This document shows, piece after piece, positions 1 through 6,421 of a stretch of 6,973 bases of DNA (position 1 is the stretch's first letter; every line of letters begins with the position of its first letter). The stretch lies in the NCBI GenBank assembly GCA_024638345.1, contig JAHEKL010000085.1:1-6973 (forward strand). The letters run 5' to 3'. Source of the DNA: Gammaproteobacteria bacterium (lineage in GTDB: Bacteria; Gemmatimonadota; Gemmatimonadetes; Longimicrobiales; Gaopeijiaceae). Made by a program: the position numbers and the translations under genes. The notes under the pieces are model-generated. The model did not search any database, was not told the DNA's origin, and saw nothing but the letters and a program-made list of their open reading frames with translations.

Positions 1-34
1 TGAAGCAGGCTGCACGGTCGGAGGGGGCCGTTCG

Positions 35-556
35 GTGAGATCCCCACGGTCTGCGGAGCCCAGGACATACCGCTCGACTCGTTCGGGGACCTCGCTGAGA
101 GTCGCCGGTCTCTACGTCTCAGCGGGCCACAACTACTTCGGTCACCATGGCGGCGCACCCGGTGAGCACCCCGTTCAGCGTGTCGACCGCATCGTGTGCC
201 TGGCGGGGCGGGGAGTCGAGGGGGACCGGTTTCTGGATTACCGGCAAGACTACAAGGGACAGATCACCTTCTTCTCCCTGGAGGTCTACCAGGAGCTGTG
301 CCTCAGACTCGGCGTGTGGGACAAGCACCCGGGCGTCTTCCGCAGGAACGTCATCACCCGCGGTGACGATCTGAATCGCTACGTCGGCCGTGAGTTCGTT
401 CTCCAGGGCGTACGCTTCGAAGGAGTGGCAGAGTGCTCGCCTTGTGAATGGATGGATGTGGCATTCGCACCGGGCTGTATGGCGCTCCTGGAAGGATGTG
501 GGGGACTCCGTGCAAGGATCCTGTCGGACGGACCCCTCGAGACCTCAAGCCCCTGA
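35..556 (+). CDS. MOSC-domain protein (molybdenum-cofactor sulfurase C-terminal-like)
   Basis: MOSC domains are small beta-rich modules found in Moco sulfurases and stand-alone proteins such as YiiM. They are thought to carry sulfur or bind Moco; the exact reaction of this subfamily is not known to me. Seen with numbering from the GTG at 35: GDRF (63-66), KGQITFFS (74-81), RRNVITRG (103-110), a VGREF segment (117-121) and a conserved-looking C134-x2-C137 pair in ECSPCEWMD, followed by a GGLRARIL segment (156-163). The domain is full length and ends soon after, as stand-alone MOSC proteins do. The start is uncertain. GTG at 35 has a purine-rich GAGGGGG (21-27) before it, but it adds about 22 Arg/Ser/Thr-rich residues ahead of the conserved VAGLYVSAGHNYFG segment, and the frame is open back to the left edge. 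A CTG at 95 lies nearer the expected start. The next gene, mobA, begins 17 nt downstream, so a shared transcript and a Moco-related role are likely. Confidence 0.8.
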   Translation: MRSPRSAEPRTYRSTRSGTSLRVAGLYVSAGHNYFGHHGGAPGEHPVQRVDRIVCLAGRGVEGDRFLDYRQDYKGQITFFSLEVYQELCLRLGVWDKHPGVFRRNVITRGDDLNRYVGREFVLQGVRFEGVAECSPCEWMDVAFAPGCMALLEGCGGLRARILSDGPLETSSP

Positions 557-573
557 GTGGGTCGGCAGACGGG

Positions 574-1179
574 ATGGCGCGGGAGGGTGTTCCGTTCAAT
601 TGCCCGATCAGCGGGGTGGTCTTGGCCGGTGGCTCCTCTGAGCGCATGGGCCGCGACAAGGCCACCGTGGCCCCGATCGAAGCCGGCTTCCCTACCCTTC
701 TAGATCGCCAGCTCGACCTCCTTCGCCGGGTCGGCGTCGACCCGCTCCTCCTATCGGTCGGCAGTGGAGCCACAGGAGACTCTTCGGTCCGGGTGGTCCG
801 TGACGCCTCGAACCAGGAGGGGCCCTTGGGCGGTATCGTGGCGGCTCAACGGATCGCTCCCCGACAGCACCTACTGGTGCTGGCCGTCGACATGGGAGCC
901 GTCGAACTCGGGTTCCTCCGCCGGCTGATCGCAAGCACGTCGTCGAAGGCCGGTGCGGTTCCCAGGGTCTCGGGCCGATGGGAGCCGCTCTGCGCCGTCT
1001 ATCCCCCAGACTCTCTGTCCAAGGCGGAGGCGATGCTGAACGGTCCGACGCGCTCCCCTTCACAACTCGTCGAGGAACTGTATGCCGAGGGACTGATCCA
1101 CGAGTACGAGGTCACGGCGGACGAGTGCGCTCAGATGAAGAGCTGGAACACGCCCAAAGACCTCCCGCACCCGTTGTAG
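574..1179 (+). CDS. mobA: Molybdenum cofactor guanylyltransferase (MobA-like)
   Basis: MobA transfers GMP from GTP to molybdopterin-Mo in the cytoplasm, making the guanine dinucleotide cofactor used by the DMSO-reductase family. From ATG 574 the protein has 201 residues, the usual length. The N-terminal nucleotide-binding loop is VLAGGSSERMGRDKA (16-30). GPLGGI (83-88) follows, then a metal-binding Asp in AVDMG (D106; the family more often has DMP, so Pro is Gly here). EPLCAVY lies at 137-143 and the C-terminal NTPKDL at 192-197, both typical of MobA. An upstream in-frame ATG at 448 would overlap the MOSC gene by over 100 nt and add unrelated residues, so ATG 574 is chosen although its Shine-Dalgarno is weak. 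A related CTP-dependent (MocA) or bifunctional enzyme is possible, but the C-terminal motif favours MobA. It sits 17 nt after the MOSC gene, consistent with an operon. Confidence 0.87.
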   Translation: MAREGVPFNCPISGVVLAGGSSERMGRDKATVAPIEAGFPTLLDRQLDLLRRVGVDPLLLSVGSGATGDSSVRVVRDASNQEGPLGGIVAAQRIAPRQHLLVLAVDMGAVELGFLRRLIASTSSKAGAVPRVSGRWEPLCAVYPPDSLSKAEAMLNGPTRSPSQLVEELYAEGLIHEYEVTADECAQMKSWNTPKDLPHPL

Positions 1180-1280
1180 AGCCGTGTGGGGGCTCGATCG
1201 TCCGACCCCACGTGCGGAAGCAGGCACCGATCGATGCCCTCGCGTGTATATCGGCCCGGATGAATCGTTCACTCGATTTT

Positions 1281-1284
1281 GGAG
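1281..1284 (+). promoter_or_regulatory. Ribosome binding site deciding the quinoprotein dehydrogenase start
   Basis: GGAG lies 8 nt before the ATG at 1293. This, with the signal peptide that begins exactly there, favours 1293 over the in-frame ATG at 1260 and the longer frame running back into mobA. Confidence 0.65.
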
Positions 1285-1292
1285 CTTTCAGC

Positions 1293-2459
1293 ATGCATCG
1301 CTTTCGCTTCCTCGTGGGATGCCTTGTCGCCACGGCCTTGGTCGCGGCTTCGCCGATCGTCACCCAGTCGCAAGTCGTTCGCTCGCACCAGGCAGACTTC
1401 CGGCTCGTGACGGTGGTGGAGGGTCTCGAAAGACCTTGGTCCATGGCGTGGCTACCGAATGGAGACATGCTCGTCACCGAGCGGGCTGGCCACTTGCGGC
1501 TGGTTCGGGACGGTGTGCTCCAACCGGACCCCATCCTCGGTACGCCACCCGTCCACGCGCAGGGCCAGGGTGGGCTTCTCGACGTGGTTCTGCACCCGGA
1601 CTTCGAGTCGAACCGACTCGTGTACCTCAGCTACTCCAAGCCGAGCACAAACCGGAGCCAGTCGACAACCGCCGTCGCCCGCGCCCGACTGGAAGGCGAC
1701 GAGCTGATCGGACTGGAGGAGATCTTCGAGGCGGAAGCCTGGTCCGAGACCAACGGACACTACGGGTCCCGTCTGGCTTTCGACTCGGAGAATCACCTGT
1801 TCGTCACGATCGGCGATCGGCAGGCGCCCTCGAGCGGCGATCTGGAAGCCCATCCGGCCCAGGATCGGTCGAACCACACGGGAACGATGGTGCGCTTGAA
1901 CGACGACGGGACCGTACCCACCGACAACCCGTTCGTGGGTCAGGCGGGGGTGCTGCCCGAAATCTGGAGCTATGGTCACCGGAGCCCGCAGGGCTTCGCG
2001 ATCGACCCGGAGAGCGGGGTCATCTGGGAAGGCGAGCACGGTCCTCAGGGAGGAGACGAGCTGAATCTCGTCCTGGGAGGTCAGAACTACGGATGGCCGG
2101 TGATCGGCTATGGAGTCAACTACGGTCCCGGGGTCCCGATCCACGGGACTCAGCAGCGTGAGGGAATGGAGCAGCCTCGCTACTTCTGGGTCCCCTCGAT
2201 CGCGACCTCGGGACTCGCGATCTATCGCGGGGATGAGTTCCCGTCCTGGGTCGGCGATATCTTCGTCGGTGGATTGGCGGGTGAGCGACTCGTCCGTCTC
2301 GAGATCGAGGACCAGGAAGTGGTGTTCGAGGAGATTCTCGTGCAGGGCTTCCGGGTGCGTGACGTGCGCGAGGGGCCAGACGGATACATCTATCTGGCGG
2401 CGGAAAACCGCGACGGACTCTCCCCCATCTACCGACTCGAGCCCGCGATGGACAACTGA
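1293..2459 (+). CDS. Secreted PQQ-dependent aldose/glucose dehydrogenase (sGDH/Asd family)
   Basis: A six-bladed beta-propeller quinoprotein of the soluble glucose dehydrogenase and aldose sugar dehydrogenase (YliI/Asd) family. These oxidise the C1 of aldose sugars in the periplasm and pass electrons from PQQ to an outside acceptor. The 388-residue product starts with a Sec signal peptide: RFRF, a hydrophobic core at about 7-19, then a small/polar cleavage region near 20-27. Family segments in order are GLERPWSMAWLPNGDMLVTE (44-63), GQGGLLDVVLHPDF (91-104), GHYGSRLAFD (155-164, with H156 in the place of the catalytic base), RSNHTGTMVRLN (192-203), SYGHRSPQGFA (226-236), GEHGPQGGDELN (247-258) and RDVREGPDGYIYL (356-368). 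Length and motif order are intact. The enzyme needs PQQ, and no PQQ synthesis gene is in the window. It is 113 nt from mobA and is followed by a terminator, so it may be a separate transcript. The true substrate cannot be told from sequence, and some family members act on other sugars or lack PQQ. Confidence 0.9.
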   Translation: MHRFRFLVGCLVATALVAASPIVTQSQVVRSHQADFRLVTVVEGLERPWSMAWLPNGDMLVTERAGHLRLVRDGVLQPDPILGTPPVHAQGQGGLLDVVLHPDFESNRLVYLSYSKPSTNRSQSTTAVARARLEGDELIGLEEIFEAEAWSETNGHYGSRLAFDSENHLFVTIGDRQAPSSGDLEAHPAQDRSNHTGTMVRLNDDGTVPTDNPFVGQAGVLPEIWSYGHRSPQGFAIDPESGVIWEGEHGPQGGDELNLVLGGQNYGWPVIGYGVNYGPGVPIHGTQQREGMEQPRYFWVPSIATSGLAIYRGDEFPSWVGDIFVGGLAGERLVRLEIEDQEVVFEEILVQGFRVRDVREGPDGYIYLAAENRDGLSPIYRLEPAMDN

Positions 2460-2547
2460 CGGAGCGGATCGAACGGGGTCAGGCGGTGCCGTCCTGAACG
2501 CCGATGATGGCGTCTTCGGCAGCGCCTCGACGAGTCTTCAGAAATCG

Positions 2548-2584
2548 GGGGCCTGCTCCTGGTTGGAGCGGGCCCCGTCGTTTT
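2548..2584 (+). terminator. Rho-independent terminator after the quinoprotein dehydrogenase
   Basis: A 12-bp stem pairs 2548-2559 (GGGGCCTGCTCC) with 2565-2576 (GGAGCGGGCCCC), with one G-T wobble (2554/2570) and a 5-nt loop TGGTT. It is followed by GTCG and then four T (2581-2584). It lies 88 nt past the dehydrogenase stop. The T-tract is short and displaced, so efficiency is uncertain, but the GC-rich near-perfect stem makes the call good. It separates the dehydrogenase from the next gene. Confidence 0.75.
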
Positions 2585-2661
2585 CTCAACCTTTCTCCCC
2601 GGCCTCACCGTCCGTAAATTGGGCGTATCTTGAGAGATCCGCGACTCGCAGCCGCCTACTC

Positions 2662-2667
2662 GGGGAG
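2662..2667 (+). promoter_or_regulatory. Ribosome binding site for the cysteine-containing hypothetical gene
   Basis: GGGGAG lies 5 nt before the ATG at 2673. It supports ATG 2673 over the GTG at 2667, which would overlap the site itself. Confidence 0.6.
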
Positions 2668-2672
2668 TGCGC

Positions 2673-3095
2673 ATGGAGAGCGAGGGGTCGGTCCGGCTCG
2701 CCAGGATGTTCTGTCCTGCGAATGATCGGAACGTTCCAATTCTGTTCCGCGACCGAAAACCCGAGCCGGATGCCTTCTCTCGGGCGGGGCCGGGCGAGCC
2801 CATCTCCTGTCTGGACTACGCATTCCGTTGCACGGGTTGGCTCTGTCCACACTTCGCGTCGCCCGAGCTCCCTGCCGAGGGGCTCATCGAGCTGGCCCTG
2901 CGATCCGAGAAGGGCAGCGTTCAAACGGGAACCGTCGAACGCCAGGCGATCCTGGAACGCGCCGTCCACGAGAATCGCCAGCTGAACTCCCGACCTCGAT
3001 CACGGCGTTCGATCAGGGACGAAGATCCCGGGCTCCCTCGCGGCCGGTGGGGCCAGCGCTCCGAGAACGACGCGGACGGCGTCTCGCCTACTTAA
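2673..3095 (+). CDS. Hypothetical 140-residue protein with four N-half cysteines
   Basis: I do not recognise a family. The gene is supported by a good Shine-Dalgarno, by codon use with GC-rich third positions like the neighbours, and by an upstream terminator that leaves it its own leader. The first 60 residues look conserved in character: RMFCPANDRNVPIL (11-24), then SCLDYAFRCTGWLCPHF (45-61). The four cysteines are C14, C46, C53 and C58, two of them in Cys-Pro pairs, which could bind zinc or an Fe-S cluster. Residues 63-105 look helical and charged, ending in VERQAILERAVHENRQLN (88-105). The last 35 residues are Arg/Asp/Gly-rich and probably disordered. There is no signal peptide or membrane segment, so it is probably cytoplasmic. 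It ends 18 nt from the convergent DedA-family gene. The metal-binding role is inference only. Confidence 0.6.
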   Translation: MESEGSVRLARMFCPANDRNVPILFRDRKPEPDAFSRAGPGEPISCLDYAFRCTGWLCPHFASPELPAEGLIELALRSEKGSVQTGTVERQAILERAVHENRQLNSRPRSRRSIRDEDPGLPRGRWGQRSENDADGVSPT

Positions 3096-3113
3096 CCGAT
3101 CCGAGCATCGTCC

Positions 3114-3740
3114 TCACTCCGTGTGTCGGGAGCTCTGGGCGCTTCGGCTCCGTAGCCACCAAGCGAGAAGGGCTGCCCCCAGCGTCAGCGCGACGAGCAC
3201 GAGCACCCGGTTCAGTCCCCCCAACCATCCCAGGATCGTCTCCAGGTTTCGGCCAGCGAACGCTCCCAACCAGGTGAGGAAGCCGTACCAGATCGCCGAG
3301 GCGACGATCAATGGGACGGCTACCGGCAACAATCGCTGATGCGTGACCCCAGCGAACACGGGAACGACCGCACGGAACCCGGGGAGAAAACGGGTGAGGA
3401 AGATCGTTAACCGCCCCCATCGATTGTAGAACGCTCCCATGCGCTCGAGTTGGTGCGGCCGGAGGAGGAGATTTCCGAGCCGCGTTCCGAAGAAAGCCGA
3501 GCCGTAACGCGCTCCGACGCCGTAGACCAGCAGCGCCGAGATCACATTCGCGCCCCACGTAGCCAGGAACACACCGATCGGCTCTGCCCGTCCCTGTGAG
3601 GCCAGGAAGCCACCCAGCACCACGAAGGTATCCGCTGGGACCGGCGGCACTACGTTCTCGAGCGCGGCCCCGACACCCACGATCAGGTACACCCAGCCGG
3701 GCGGCATTCCGATCAGCCACTCGATGATCCGTTCGAGCAT
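3114..3740 (-). CDS. DedA/VTT-family inner-membrane protein
   Basis: DedA proteins (SNARE-associated/VTT domain) are polytopic inner-membrane proteins. Members include the undecaprenyl-phosphate flippase UptA, and others affect membrane potential, lipid handling and resistance to cationic peptides. This 208-residue protein has the family signatures: E28 followed by PPVPAD (32-37), a short re-entrant-type hydrophobic stretch, GARYG (76-80), and FLTRFLPGFR (114-123) with the paired conserved arginines R117 and R123, then G131. Hydrophobic segments lie near 14-34, 54-74, 120-134, 137-162 and 175-197; the C-terminus is short and charged. Length is normal for the family. The ATG at 3740 has no clear Shine-Dalgarno. 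It lies 53 nt after the S8 peptidase gene on the same strand, so it may be the last cistron of that operon, but a link to amine dehydrogenase maturation is not established. The specific substrate cannot be read from sequence. Confidence 0.9.
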   Translation of the reverse strand: MLERIIEWLIGMPPGWVYLIVGVGAALENVVPPVPADTFVVLGGFLASQGRAEPIGVFLATWGANVISALLVYGVGARYGSAFFGTRLGNLLLRPHQLERMGAFYNRWGRLTIFLTRFLPGFRAVVPVFAGVTHQRLLPVAVPLIVASAIWYGFLTWLGAFAGRNLETILGWLGGLNRVLVLVALTLGAALLAWWLRSRSAQSSRHTE

Positions 3741-3793
3741 GAGGTGAAGCTATCCGTGAGGGATCTGCGGTTCGTGAGCCACCCCGACGTCCG

Positions 3794-4600
3794 CTAGCCT
3801 CTGGGGCCGTCCGCCGGTGGAACGCTGCTGCTCGCAGCCCACATCCAGGAGGCCGCCTCCTCCACCGTGCGGATCTCCGGCTGAAGCTCGAGCACTCGGG
3901 CCAGGATCCCGGTCACGTTCGCCGCCGCGAAGCTGATGCCTCGCAGGTTCCGATCCGGAGGCACGTCTGGAACCGGACGGGGATATCCGGAGGCGCGGAA
4001 GACCAGCTCTCCCCCGGGCCCCGCCATCAAGCGGATCTCCTGCCGGGGACAGGTCCAATCCAACAGGACTCCCGCAACGCCAGGAAGCGCCCCGGGCCAC
4101 CACCTGCGACCACGGTGCTCGATCGGGGAAACGATCAGCACACCTCGGTCCCTGGATCTTCCGACGACCTCGCCGAGCACCGCTTCGTGCTCCGGCCGTG
4201 GTGATCCCAGGCTCAGGTTCACCAGACGCACGTCCGATTCGAGCGACAGCTCGAGGCCCCCGACGAGGGACGGCAACGTGGTCGCCAGCTCGTCCTCGAA
4301 GATCTTGATCACCAGGATCTCGGCTTCGGGCGACTTCTCCTGAATGGCAGCCGCGACGGCCGTCCCGTGACCGATCCGGTCGACGAAGTCTTCTCTCGAG
4401 CGACCGGTCGGACCGATCCCGTGGCCGACGAAGACGCCGCTCACATGGGGATTATCTGCATTGACGCCCGAATCCAGCACGGCGATCCGCACCCCGCGCC
4501 CCCGGCTGTCCTGAATCGAACGATCCCTCGACGAGAGCGATCGCGTTTCGGACGCTGCCGGGCTTCCACTCGAAGACTTCACCGCCAGAGCTCGGCTCAC
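3794..4600 (-). CDS. qhpE: Subtilisin-like (S8) leader peptidase, QhpE-like
   Basis: Probable QhpE, the cytoplasmic S8 peptidase that removes the leader of the QHNDH gamma subunit (QhpC). The 268-residue protein begins at a GTG overlapping the exporter stop by 4 nt (GTGA), so translation is probably coupled. The triad is visible: Asp43 in IAVLDSGVN (39-47), His78 in GHGTAVAAAI (77-86) and Ser223 in GISFAAANVTG (221-231); NLSLGS (128-133) is also typical. There is no signal peptide, no classical propeptide domain and no membrane anchor, unlike secreted subtilisins and consistent with action in the cytosol. Oddities: where subtilisins have AAGN, with the oxyanion-hole Asn, this protein reads SPIEH (158-162), and GTSMA is GISFA. 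FRASGYPRPVPDVPPDRN (201-218) just before the serine is a distinctive insertion. The first 30 residues are Ser/Arg-rich and may include a start called too early (GTG 4582 is an alternative). The S8 fold is certain. The QhpE role rests on its neighbours, and a peptidase from another RiPP-type cluster is the main alternative. Confidence 0.85.
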   Translation of the reverse strand: MSRALAVKSSSGSPAASETRSLSSRDRSIQDSRGRGVRIAVLDSGVNADNPHVSGVFVGHGIGPTGRSREDFVDRIGHGTAVAAAIQEKSPEAEILVIKIFEDELATTLPSLVGGLELSLESDVRLVNLSLGSPRPEHEAVLGEVVGRSRDRGVLIVSPIEHRGRRWWPGALPGVAGVLLDWTCPRQEIRLMAGPGGELVFRASGYPRPVPDVPPDRNLRGISFAAANVTGILARVLELQPEIRTVEEAASWMWAASSSVPPADGPRG

Positions 4601-6417
4601 CCGCCCGACCCGACGGGCTTGCGATCTTGGAGCGAAGGGAGATCCACTGTCCTACTGGCGCTCGCCGGATCGAAGAGACTCGAGAACGCTCCGTTGCGCC
4701 CGATCAACTCCTCTGGCCGTCCTTGCTCCTCGATGCGGCCCTCCGAGAGCACCACGACCCGGTCGGCCCGCCGCACGAGTTCGAGACGATGCGAGATCAC
4801 GAGCGTCGTACGACCGCGCATCGCCGCTTCGTATCCCCGGATCACTTCCGTCTCGGCCGCTGGATCCAGGTTCGCGGTCGCCTCGTCCAGAATCAGCACG
4901 GCCGGGTCGGCTAGGAAGGTGCGCGCCAGCGCCACCCTCTGTCGCTCGCCGGCCGAAAGCGTCGCCCCTCGCTCGCCCACGATCGTCCCATACCCATCTG
5001 GAAGCGAGAGGATGAAGTCGTCGATGCCCGCAGCCACCGCCGCGGCCCTGATGTCCTCGTCGGACGCCTGGGGCTGCGCAAACCGGATGTTCTCGCGGAG
5101 AGAGGTCGCGAAGAGAAAGGGCTCCTGATCTACTGTCGCTACGTTCGAGCGCAGGTCGACCAGGAACAGGTCTCGCAGATCGTGACCGTCCAGCAGCACT
5201 CTCCCACCGTCCGGGTCCACCTGACGGGTGAGCAGGTCGGCGATCGTGGATTTTCCGCTGCCGCTCGAGCCGGCCAGCGCAACTACCTCTCCCTGGCGCA
5301 TCGTCAGGTCCACGCCACGCAAGACGGGGCCGCCCCGACCATGCGTGAGCCACACACCCTCGAGGACGATCTCCCCCCGCGTGGACTCGAGCCTCTGGGG
5401 ATCGCTCGCCTCGACGACCTCCGGCCGCACGTCCATGAGCTTTCGCACCCGAGTCAATGAGACCCGGACGCTGGCCAAATTCGAATAGATGCTCATGAGC
5501 CCCTGAATCGGCGACAGAATCCGCATCTGATAGGCCATGAACGCGACGAACGTACCGAGCGTGATGGCTCCCCCGATCACGCGAAACCCTCCGTACACGA
5601 ACACGAGCGCGGTCCCGACCGAGAGGATCATCGCTGGGAGGCCACCCGCTACGTACCGAAGCCGCGACATCGACATGAGCGCTTCGACGAAGGCGTCGTT
5701 CCGTCTCTGGAAACGGCCCACCTCGCGGTCCTGTGCGTTCGAGCCGGTGATCAGCCTCATCCCTTGGAGCGATTCGATGAGGAAGCTGCCGATCTGGGCG
5801 CTCCGCTCGCGCATCGCCGAGATGCGGTCTTCGAGACCCGCCCTGTAACGGACCAGAACCCAGACGGAGAGCGGAAGGAGCAGAATTCCCACCAGGAACA
5901 GGCGCCAGTCCAGCCACACCAACATCCCCACGGTTCCGATGAGGAACACCGCGTTGCCGAACCAGCCCAGCGCCGTTTCGCCGACCACGCGTTGGATCTC
6001 GCCGATATCGGTGTTGATCCGGGAGATCACGTCTCCGAGTGAAGTCCTCGCCCAGAACCTCGGGGACAGCCGCTGAAGATGACGGTACAGGAGGATCCGC
6101 ATGTCGAAGAGGATGTCGGCGGAGACCCTCGTGTACTGAAGCCCGGCCCACACGTTGACGACATAGCTGAGGACGGTGATGCCGAGAAACAACCCGGTGA
6201 ATCGAAGCAGCGAAGCCGCATCGCGGCCCAACAGCGCATCGTCCACGAGTCCTTTCGAAAGATAGGGAAGCGCGAGGGCGAGCGCGGTCGAGACGAGGCT
6301 CAGACACGCGACCAGGACCAACGGACGGCGGTATGGGGCGACGAAGGAGAGCGCCCAGCGAATGGCCCGAAGGTCGCTGGCCGGCCCCTCCTCGGGACCA
6401 GGTAGATCGAGCCTCAT
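4597..6417 (-). CDS. qhpF: ABC exporter, fused membrane and ATPase domains, QhpF-like
   Basis: A half-size ABC exporter of 606 residues that would work as a homodimer in the inner membrane. The N-terminal membrane domain has helices near 32-52, 71-90, 150-169, 171-190, 257-281 and 286-305. The ATPase domain has Walker A GSSGSGKST (383-391), Q-loop Gln431, signature LSAGE (487-491, a variant of LSGGQ), Walker B VLILDE (507-512), D-loop ANLD (515-518) and the H-loop His543. All catalytic positions are intact. There is no N-terminal C39 peptidase domain, so any leader removal must be done by another protein, and an S8 peptidase gene follows with a 4-nt overlap. ATG 6417 is chosen because it starts 4 nt after the beta-propeller gene stop with GAGGAT 10 nt upstream; a longer frame to 6525 would overlap that gene. 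By sequence alone it could be a generic MsbA/lipid or multidrug exporter. Its neighbours point to QhpF, the exporter needed for QHNDH gamma-subunit maturation. Confidence 0.88.
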   Translation of the reverse strand: MRLDLPGPEEGPASDLRAIRWALSFVAPYRRPLVLVACLSLVSTALALALPYLSKGLVDDALLGRDAASLLRFTGLFLGITVLSYVVNVWAGLQYTRVSADILFDMRILLYRHLQRLSPRFWARTSLGDVISRINTDIGEIQRVVGETALGWFGNAVFLIGTVGMLVWLDWRLFLVGILLLPLSVWVLVRYRAGLEDRISAMRERSAQIGSFLIESLQGMRLITGSNAQDREVGRFQRRNDAFVEALMSMSRLRYVAGGLPAMILSVGTALVFVYGGFRVIGGAITLGTFVAFMAYQMRILSPIQGLMSIYSNLASVRVSLTRVRKLMDVRPEVVEASDPQRLESTRGEIVLEGVWLTHGRGGPVLRGVDLTMRQGEVVALAGSSGSGKSTIADLLTRQVDPDGGRVLLDGHDLRDLFLVDLRSNVATVDQEPFLFATSLRENIRFAQPQASDEDIRAAAVAAGIDDFILSLPDGYGTIVGERGATLSAGERQRVALARTFLADPAVLILDEATANLDPAAETEVIRGYEAAMRGRTTLVISHRLELVRRADRVVVLSEGRIEEQGRPEELIGRNGAFSSLFDPASASRTVDLPSLQDRKPVGSGG

Positions 6418-6421
6418 GAAG

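Noticed and set aside
1186..1211. Inverted repeat GTGGGG...CCCCAC between mobA and the dehydrogenase gene
   Set aside because: The stem is only 6 bp with a 14-nt loop and no T-tract follows, so it is not a convincing terminator. It could be chance in GC-rich DNA.
1452..2144. Long open frame on the minus strand inside the dehydrogenase gene
   Set aside because: It is antisense to a strongly supported gene, and its translation shows no domain. It arises from the high-GC codon pattern of the real gene.
2626..2631. TATCTT as a possible -10 element for the hypothetical gene at 2673
   Set aside because: It matches only four of six consensus bases, and no -35 hexamer is found about 17 nt upstream, so a promoter cannot be supported from sequence.
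3063..3113. Possible bidirectional terminator between the convergent genes (GACGC...GCGTC)
   Set aside because: The stem is 5 bp, lies inside the coding end of the hypothetical gene, and has no T-run on either strand.
4652..6307. Second long minus-strand frame of about 550 codons inside the exporter gene
   Set aside because: It is the out-of-frame shadow of the exporter, an Arg/Gly-rich translation without motifs. All ABC motifs are in the other frame.
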